From Deltaproteobacteria bacterium RBG_13_61_14 (GTDB lineage: Bacteria; RBG-13-61-14), in NCBI GenBank assembly GCA_001797815.1, contig MGQK01000132.1, forward strand, positions 11,745 through 17,468: a stretch of DNA of 5,724 nt. The letters are read 5' to 3'. The translations under genes and the position numbers were made by a program. Positions 1 to 4,585 of the stretch are shown here, piece after piece. The notes under the pieces are model-generated. The model did not search any database. It saw only the letters and a program-made list of their open reading frames with translations, and was not told the origin of the DNA. The stretch's first letter is position 1; each line of letters opens with the position of its first letter.

Positions 1-496
1 CGCCAAACTTTTTGGCCAGGCGGGCGAGGTGGCCGTTGGCCAGACAGTGCCCCTTGCGGCTGCTGATCTCGAGGGCCACTCCGGCCCGGGCCGCCAGCTT
101 CACCTCCGCCTCGCTGATCAAGCCGGGATGGGCGAGGATGTCCACCCCGGCCCGGATGGCGGTGCGGTTGGTGCCTTTGGGCACCGGCTCGACCACCGTC
201 TCGCCGTGCATGACCACGATCTTGGCCCCGAGCTCGCGGCCGCGCTTGAGCAAACCGCGGATCTGGGCCAGGGGCACGTGGGTGATCTCCATGCCCGGCA
301 GCACGGGGATGTCCGAGAGCCCGCGGAGCCCGGCACAGAACCGGACCAGGGCCGGAACCACGATTTCGAGGTTGGACTCATCCACGTGATCGGTCAGGGC
401 AAGGCCGGTCACCCCTTTGGCCCGGGCGCGCTGGACCATCTCCGCCGGAATCAGGACGCCGTCGCTCCAGGTGGTGTGGGTATGGAGGTCAATCAT
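1..496 (-). CDS. PHP-domain metal-dependent phosphoesterase (histidinol-phosphatase-like), 3'-truncated by window edge
   Basis: The 165 visible residues form the N-terminal part of a PHP-fold protein, a family of cytoplasmic metal-dependent phosphoesterases that includes HisK-type histidinol phosphatases. Seen in the translation: LHTHTTWSDG at residues 4-13 (metal ligands His5, His7), LTDHVD at 34-39 (Asp36, His37), PGMEITH at 67-73 (Glu70), VMHGE at 95-99 (His97) and LAHPG at 121-125 (His123), all in the expected order. The last metal-binding motif expected near the C-terminus lies beyond the window. The ATG at 496-494 is the only reasonable start, because an in-frame TAA sits at 511-509. 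No clear Shine-Dalgarno is visible. It follows the L,D-transpeptidase gene by 70 bp with no evident terminator, so co-transcription is plausible. The true substrate is unknown: nothing else of histidine biosynthesis is visible, and PHP proteins also act on nucleotides, oligonucleotides and other phosphoesters. Confidence 0.9.
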   Translation of the reverse strand, partial: MIDLHTHTTWSDGVLIPAEMVQRARAKGVTGLALTDHVDESNLEIVVPALVRFCAGLRGLSDIPVLPGMEITHVPLAQIRGLLKRGRELGAKIVVMHGETVVEPVPKGTNRTAIRAGVDILAHPGLISEAEVKLAARAGVALEISSRKGHCLANGHLARLAKKFG

Positions 497-566
497 GGCT
501 CTGTCAACTTAGCAAAATCGCGCCGGGCATTCAAGCGGCTTCGGCCGAGAGCTCAGTCGAGCGGGT

Positions 567-1493
567 TTAGTAAATAAAGACCTTGGTGCCTTCCTGGGTC
601 AGGTCCCATACCTTTTTCAAATCTCCGGCGTTCATGCGCACGCAGCCGTGGGAATACTTGCCCGGCCGGATCCGGCTGGAGGACGTGCCGTGAATGGAGT
701 AGCCCTCGCCCAGGTGCAGGCGGTATTTGCCGAGCGCGCCCGGCACCGCCCGTTCTTCCAGGCTCAGGGTTTGGGGGACTTCTTCGCCCTTTTCCAGCCA
801 GGACCAGTTGGGCCGATACCAGACCGGGTCCACTTCCTTGGCCCGGATCTCGCGGATGCCGGTCGGAGTGGAAAAATCGCGCTCTTCGCCGGTGGCTTTG
901 AGCCTGGCCATGCCTTTGCCGGAGACCATGGGAAAATCATAGAGGGTCTGGGTGCCCATCTTCACGTAGAGCCGGTCGCGGAAAAGGTCGAGTTCCAGGT
1001 AAATCTCTTCCGAATAGACCGTGGGTTTGAGCCATTGCAAGGTCTGGCGCAGCCGGAAATTCTCTTCCTGGATCTCCTGGAGGGTGCGCTGGGTCTGGGT
1101 CTGGTGTTCCCGGTAGCGGTCTTTTTCCAGGCGGAGGATGATTTCCTGGGCCTCGCGCAGGTCCGAGTTCTCCCGGTTGTTATGCAGGTAGCGTTTGAAT
1201 TCCTCCAGCGCCTCCTGGTTCTTGCCCATCTCCAGATAGCACTTGGCCGACATGAACTGGGCCCGCTGGGCCAGCGGGCTGAAAGGGTAGCGCTCGATGA
1301 TAATGAGATAGTTGCGCTGGGCCTCGGCGTATTCGCCGCCCTGGTAATGGGTTTCCGCCGCGTTCCAGAGTTGTTGGTCTTCGGGTTCCTGGTTGGGTTG
1401 AGGGACGCGTTTGCCGCAGCCGAGGACGATCAAAAGCGCGGCCAGGATCACCCACCCTTTCATCTGCTTGCGCTTCCTCATCCGTTCCATCAT
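567..1493 (-). CDS. L,D-transpeptidase (YkuD) lipoprotein with TPR-like N-terminal region
   Basis: Predicted cell-envelope lipoprotein that forms 3-3 crosslinks in peptidoglycan or attaches partners to it. With the start at 1493 it has 308 residues. A basic n-region and hydrophobic stretch end in a lipobox (IVLGC, lipidated Cys26); Gly follows the Cys, so there is no Asp retention signal and outer-membrane sorting is plausible. Residues about 39-123 look like TPR/BamD-type helical hairpins (QLWNAAETHYQGGEYAEAQ, then KCYLEMGKNQEALEEF), followed by a charged Gln/Glu-rich coiled coil (about 123-155). The YkuD domain spans about 161-308 and contains STPTGI, IHGTSSS (His268) and SHGCVRMN (His282, catalytic Cys284). 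Starts at 1493, 1490, 1481 and 1463 are all possible; the upstream ATG at 1544 would add 17 non-signal-like residues and begins 5 bp from a tRNA, so I rejected it. It lies between the tRNA-Leu and the PHP gene in the same direction. Substrate partners are not inferable. Confidence 0.9.
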   Translation of the reverse strand: MMERMRKRKQMKGWVILAALLIVLGCGKRVPQPNQEPEDQQLWNAAETHYQGGEYAEAQRNYLIIIERYPFSPLAQRAQFMSAKCYLEMGKNQEALEEFKRYLHNNRENSDLREAQEIILRLEKDRYREHQTQTQRTLQEIQEENFRLRQTLQWLKPTVYSEEIYLELDLFRDRLYVKMGTQTLYDFPMVSGKGMARLKATGEERDFSTPTGIREIRAKEVDPVWYRPNWSWLEKGEEVPQTLSLEERAVPGALGKYRLHLGEGYSIHGTSSSRIRPGKYSHGCVRMNAGDLKKVWDLTQEGTKVFIY

Positions 1494-1548
1494 CACCTGC
1501 GCCCCGCTGCCGAGAAATTTAGTGGTCGGGTAGGACCGAGGCAAGTCC

Positions 1549-1633
1549 TGCCGGAGGAGGGGGTCGAACCCTCATGGAGCTAAGCTCCACGGGATTTTGA
1601 GTCCCGCGCGTCTACCAGTTCCACCACTCCGGC
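1549..1633 (-). tRNA. tRNA-Leu (anticodon CAA)
   Basis: The minus strand folds as a class II tRNA of 85 nt. The acceptor stem is GCCGGAG paired with CTCCGGC, with discriminator A73 as usual for Leu. The anticodon stem is CGGGA/TCCCG enclosing the seven-base loop CTCAAAA, giving anticodon CAA (positions 1599-1597) that reads UUG. A long variable arm (TGGAGC-TTA-GCTCCA) and a T arm (GAGGG, loop TTCGACC, CCCTC) complete the structure. The three bases after A73 are GGA, so CCA is not encoded and must be added by the CCA-adding enzyme. The L,D-transpeptidase gene follows downstream in the same direction. Confidence 0.95.
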
Positions 1634-1649
1634 ACCTTAAATTTTCAAT

Positions 1650-1678
1650 AACTTAACATAGAGGCTCCGCTTCGTCAA
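1650..1678 (-). promoter_or_regulatory. candidate sigma70-type promoter for tRNA-Leu
   Basis: On the minus strand a TTGACG hexamer (1678-1673, 5 of 6 to the -35 consensus) is followed after 17 bp by TAAGTT (1655-1650, only 3 of 6 to the -10 consensus). The position fits: transcription would begin near 1643, giving a leader of about 10 nt before the mature tRNA 5' end at 1633. The -10 is poor, so this is a prediction from spacing and the -35 only. If real, it could also drive the L,D-transpeptidase and PHP genes, because I see no other promoter for them. Confidence 0.45.
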
Positions 1679-1703
1679 ACCCCATGGGTAAAATCAGAAG
1701 AAA

Positions 1704-1728
1704 GTTCACGGTTCACAGTTCAAGGTTC
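1704..1728. repeat. short tandem heptamer repeat (GTTCACG-like)
   Basis: Three consecutive heptamers, GTTCACG (1704-1710), GTTCACA (1711-1717) and GTTCAAG (1718-1724), are followed by a partial unit GTTC (1725-1728). The units differ only at the last two positions. The array lies in the intergenic region about 70 bp upstream of the tRNA-Leu 5' end. Its role is unknown: it could be slipped-strand simple sequence, part of a dispersed intergenic repeat, or a binding-site cluster. Confidence 0.7.
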
Positions 1729-2012
1729 TTTGATATCCCGCAAGGGACAGGATCACCTGGTCCAGAACCCCCTTCCGTCTGACCTCGATCTTCCTGGCTC
1801 CTTTGACTTGTGCAAATTTTACCGATAGATTAAAATAGACCCGCGGCCCTGAAAAACACGTCAACCTATCCCACATCGAGCGCCGGCCGAAGGGATTGAG
1901 TCGTTTGCTCTTCGCCATCAGAGCAGTCGAGTGATAAAACCAGGGCGGGTCGTTTTCATCTGATTTTAATCTTGATCTTAGCCCTTTTTAATCCGACAGC
2001 GTATAGAATATT

Positions 2013-2019
2013 AAGGGAG
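2013..2019 (+). promoter_or_regulatory. Shine-Dalgarno-like AAGGGAG upstream of a TTG leader ORF
   Basis: AAGGGAG is the best ribosome-binding sequence upstream of the PEP-synthase-like gene. It is about 35 bases from that gene's ATG, far too distant to serve it directly, but it sits 8 bases before a TTG at 2028. The only SD-like sequence near the ATG itself is AGGA at 2049-2052, separated by a single base, which is too close for normal initiation. Confidence 0.4.
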
Positions 2020-2027
2020 ACGCCTAC

Positions 2028-2057
2028 TTGACTCAAGGCCGTAAAGTTAGGACATGA
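2028..2057 (+). CDS. putative nine-codon leader peptide, translationally coupled to the downstream gene
   Basis: TTG at 2028 opens a frame of nine codons (Met/Leu-Thr-Gln-Gly-Arg-Lys-Val-Arg-Thr) ending in TGA at 2055-2057. The TGA overlaps the ATG of the PEP-synthase-like gene as ATGA. A strong Shine-Dalgarno-like sequence sits at normal distance upstream, whereas the main ATG lacks a usable one. This arrangement is typical of termination-reinitiation coupling. The peptide has no runs of a single amino acid that would suggest classical attenuation. The ORF is very short and the start is TTG, so coincidence is possible; alternatively the main ATG may be used without a strong SD. Confidence 0.35.
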   Translation: MTQGRKVRT

Positions 2058-4585
2058 CCTGGTTTCGCCAGATTTTCCAGCGCGGGCAGGAAGACTCGGA
2101 CGCGTCATTAAAAGCGGTCCAGGACAAGTTCCAGAGTTTCCTGACCCTGTTGGACAAGAACAACCAGGTCCTCAAGATGATGAGCGACATGGAAGAAAAG
2201 TCGCAAGGCGAATATCTTTTTGACATCAACTATATCCGTTCCAGCTTGTCGGAAGTGCGCTTGGGGGTCCAGGCGATCATCAGCCATATGATTACTTTGG
2301 GGGGAGAGGGCTACGCCTGCCTCCAGGACCGCTACGGGGAAATTGACGCGGAGGTGGAAAAGATCCTGCCCGGCAATCGCCCGATCCCGCAGGACGCTTT
2401 CATTATCCCCTTTGATGGTCTGGGCCGGGAGCGGGCCCCCAGCGTGGGGAGCAAGAACGCCCAGTTGGGGGAAATGTGGAAGCTGGGTTTGCCGGTGCCC
2501 GAGGGTTTCGCCATCAGCGCCTGGGCCTACAAATATTTTATGGACGCCAACGATCTGCAGGAGCGGATCAGCCGGCTGCTCGAGTCCCTTGACCTGAAGA
2601 GCTACGAGGACCTGGAGAAGAAGAGCGAAGAGATCCACGCCCAGATCATGGGCTCGCCGGTGCCGGAAGACCTGGCCGAAGAAATCCGCCAGAGTCATGC
2701 TACGCTCCGCAAACGGTATCCCTCGGGCCGGATCGCCCTGCGTTCGAGCGCGATCGGGGAGGACACCCAGTTCAGTTTCGCCGGGCAGTATGCTTCCTTT
2801 CTCAATGTGCGCGGCGAGGAGCTGGTCAATTGCTACCGGGAGGTTCTGGCCAGCAAGTTCTCGCCCAAGGCGATCTACTATTTTTTAAGCCACGCCTTGA
2901 CCGAGTCGGAGCTGGCCATGAGCGTGGGCTGCGTGGCCATGGTGGACGCGGCGGTGAGCGGGGTGATCTACACGCGCGACCCGGTGCGGCCCGATGACCA
3001 TTGCCTCATGGTCAACGCCATTTACGGCCTGGGGAAGTACCTGGTGGACGGCACCCTGACCCCGGACGTGTTTTGGGTGGATCGGGATAAGGGCACGGTG
3101 AAGGAAGCCAGGGTGGCCACCAAGCCGGTGCGGCTGGTGATGCGGGAGGAAGGCGGGACCCTGGAAGAATCGGTGCCCCGGTCCGAGCAGGAGGCTCCCT
3201 GCTTGATCCCGGAGCAGCTCCAGATGCTCAGCCGGTTCGCCCTCAAGCTGGAAAACCACTACGGCTGTCCCCAGGATATCGAATGGGCCATTGACCGCGA
3301 AGGCCGGCCGTTCCTGCTCCAGACCCGCCCGCTGCGGCTGATCAAGGTCCCGCCCCAAGCGCCCGATGTCTCGCAACTGCCGGTGCTCCTCTCCGGAGGC
3401 ACCACCGTCTGCCCCGGGGCCGGCGCCGGCAAGGTCTTCCACGCGACCTCGGCCCATGACCTGCCCCGGGTCCCGGAAGGCGCGGTGGTTATCGCGCCCC
3501 ATCCTTTCCCGGGACTGATCACGGTGATGGGCAAGGTGCAGGCGCTGGTGACCGTGGTCGGGGGAGTGGCGAGCCACATGGCCACCCTGGCCCGGGAATA
3601 TCGGATCCCGACCCTGGCCGGGGTCGAGCGGGCGGAAGAACTCAAGGAGGGCGGACTGGTGACCGTGGACGCCACCCACGCGGTCATCTACGCCGGGGTC
3701 CACCCCGAGCTGATGGCGGCGCGCCGGCCCGAATACGAGCTCTTCGATGACACCGCCATCATCGCCCTGCTCAAAGAGCTGCTGGTCCCGATGTGCTCGC
3801 TCCACCTGCTCCACCCGGCCGACCCGGACTTTATCCCGGAAAACTGCAAAACCTTCCACGACCTCACCCGCTACGCCCACCAGAAAGCCATGGAAGAGAT
3901 GTTCTCCGGCGCCAAGACCATCGAGCACAAGGAGCGGATCGGGCTGCGGCTCCGGAGCGAGATCCCGCTCCAGATGAACATCATCTTCCTGGATCAGAGC
4001 GCTCCGCCGGGACCGGACAAGCGTTGGATCAGCGAGGAGGAGCTCCTCTCCGAGCCGATGCAAGCGTTCTGGAGCGGGATCAAGCGCGAGGGCTGGCCTT
4101 CGCGGCCGCCGCCGGCCGACTTCAAGGGGCTGATCGCGGTGATGGGCAAAGCGGACCACGTGGAGTTCTCCCAGAACAGCTTCGCCATCCTGAGCAGGGA
4201 ATACATGATCCTGAGCCTGGGCATGGGGTATCACTTCACCTCGGTGGAGGCGATGGCCACGGCGGAGGCGAGCAAGAACTACATCCGGATCCAGTTCAAG
4301 GCCGGGGGGGCCTCGCTCGACCGCCGGCTGCGCCGGATCCGGCTGATCATGGAGATCCTCACCCGGATGGGCTTCGAGAACTCCAGCCGGGGCGACTTCC
4401 TCGACGCCATGCTCAGCTACCAGGGCCCCCAGGCCATCGCCGAGAAACTCCATCTCCTCGGCCGCATGACCATGATGACCAAGCAACTGGACATGGCGCT
4501 CTCCAGCGACGCGGTGGCCCAGTGGTACACCGAAGACATGCTGAAAAAGCTGGGCCTGGTCAAGGCCGGAAAGGACCAGCCGTGA
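2054..4585 (+). CDS. PEP synthase / pyruvate phosphate dikinase-like protein with non-canonical C-terminal domain
   Basis: Soluble 843-residue protein. Residues 1-114 form a charged, mostly helical extension. Residues about 115-430 are a PPDK-N ATP-grasp domain: GSKNAQLGEM (132-141, Lys134), VPEGFAIS (148-155), ALRSSAIGED (228-237, Arg230), SGVIYTRDP (302-310), and DIEW (408-411) with LLQTRP (421-426). Residues about 448-550 are the swivelling phosphohistidine domain, with GGVASHMATLARE (503-515) and His508 as the expected phosphoacceptor. Family enzymes move phosphate from ATP through this His to an acceptor, usually pyruvate bound in a C-terminal TIM barrel. Here residues about 560-843 show no barrel motifs or catalytic Cys; they contain His-rich LHLLHP and TFHDLTRYAHQ (582-610) and a later NYIRIQFKAGGASLDRR (742-758). 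The phosphate acceptor is therefore unknown. The regulatory Thr two residues before His is Ala506. TAG at 2048-2050 bounds the ATG start. The stop overlaps the sensor gene start (GTGA), implying an operon. Confidence 0.85.
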   Translation: MTWFRQIFQRGQEDSDASLKAVQDKFQSFLTLLDKNNQVLKMMSDMEEKSQGEYLFDINYIRSSLSEVRLGVQAIISHMITLGGEGYACLQDRYGEIDAEVEKILPGNRPIPQDAFIIPFDGLGRERAPSVGSKNAQLGEMWKLGLPVPEGFAISAWAYKYFMDANDLQERISRLLESLDLKSYEDLEKKSEEIHAQIMGSPVPEDLAEEIRQSHATLRKRYPSGRIALRSSAIGEDTQFSFAGQYASFLNVRGEELVNCYREVLASKFSPKAIYYFLSHALTESELAMSVGCVAMVDAAVSGVIYTRDPVRPDDHCLMVNAIYGLGKYLVDGTLTPDVFWVDRDKGTVKEARVATKPVRLVMREEGGTLEESVPRSEQEAPCLIPEQLQMLSRFALKLENHYGCPQDIEWAIDREGRPFLLQTRPLRLIKVPPQAPDVSQLPVLLSGGTTVCPGAGAGKVFHATSAHDLPRVPEGAVVIAPHPFPGLITVMGKVQALVTVVGGVASHMATLAREYRIPTLAGVERAEELKEGGLVTVDATHAVIYAGVHPELMAARRPEYELFDDTAIIALLKELLVPMCSLHLLHPADPDFIPENCKTFHDLTRYAHQKAMEEMFSGAKTIEHKERIGLRLRSEIPLQMNIIFLDQSAPPGPDKRWISEEELLSEPMQAFWSGIKREGWPSRPPPADFKGLIAVMGKADHVEFSQNSFAILSREYMILSLGMGYHFTSVEAMATAEASKNYIRIQFKAGGASLDRRLRRIRLIMEILTRMGFENSSRGDFLDAMLSYQGPQAIAEKLHLLGRMTMMTKQLDMALSSDAVAQWYTEDMLKKLGLVKAGKDQP
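4572..4575 (+). promoter_or_regulatory. ribosome binding site supporting the GTG start of the sensor gene
   Basis: AGGA, within AAAGGA inside the end of the upstream gene, lies 6 bases before GTG at 4582. This normal spacing supports GTG as the start of the sensor rather than the internal ATG at 4648-4650, which would fall inside the first membrane helix. Confidence 0.6.

Larger units (their letters stand above)
1634..2027. other. divergent intergenic region, more AT-rich than its flanks
   Basis: About 400 bp separate the leftward tRNA and the rightward PEP-synthase-like gene. It holds the tRNA promoter candidate, a short tandem repeat at 1704-1728 and a 10-bp inverted repeat pair (1689-1698 and 1959-1968). 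A TATAGAAT box at 2002-2009 could be a -10 for the rightward genes, but no matching -35 lies 16-18 bp upstream, and a start from it near 2014-2017 would remove part of the Shine-Dalgarno-like AAGGGAG at 2013-2019. I could therefore not place the rightward promoter. A 70-codon minus-strand ORF at 1918-1706 has no ribosome binding site and its last codons read into the tandem repeat, so I do not count it as a gene. No riboswitch or terminator was recognised. Confidence 0.6.

Noticed and set aside
497-566. Possible terminator between the L,D-transpeptidase and PHP genes
   Set aside because: On the minus strand only a 4-bp stem with a CGAA loop (CGGC-CGAA-GCCG) is seen, with no T-run, so it is too weak to call.
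29-577. 182-codon plus-strand ORF over the PHP gene
   Set aside because: The minus strand encodes all expected PHP metal-binding motifs in order; this frame is His/Gly/Asp-rich shadow sequence.
1494-1544. Upstream ATG start at 1544 for the L,D-transpeptidase
   Set aside because: It lies 5 bp from the tRNA 3' end and would place 17 polar residues ahead of a normal lipoprotein signal peptide, which later Met codons begin properly.
648-1583. 311-codon plus-strand ORF over the L,D-transpeptidase and tRNA
   Set aside because: It runs antisense across both the YkuD gene and a tRNA, and its translation has no recognisable domain.
1706-1918. 70-codon minus-strand ORF in the intergenic region
   Set aside because: There is no Shine-Dalgarno, the protein is not recognisable, and its last codons are the tandem heptamer repeat, so it is more likely chance or a relic.
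2002-2009. TATAGAAT as the -10 of a promoter for the rightward operon
   Set aside because: No -35 hexamer lies 16-18 bp upstream, and a start about 7 bp downstream would truncate the best Shine-Dalgarno sequence. It remains possible but is unsupported.
2885-4486. 533-codon minus-strand ORF antisense to the PEP-synthase-like gene
   Set aside because: It mirrors a strongly supported gene in GC-rich DNA. Its translation is dominated by His, Gly, Arg and Asp without any recognisable domain, typical of a reverse-frame shadow.
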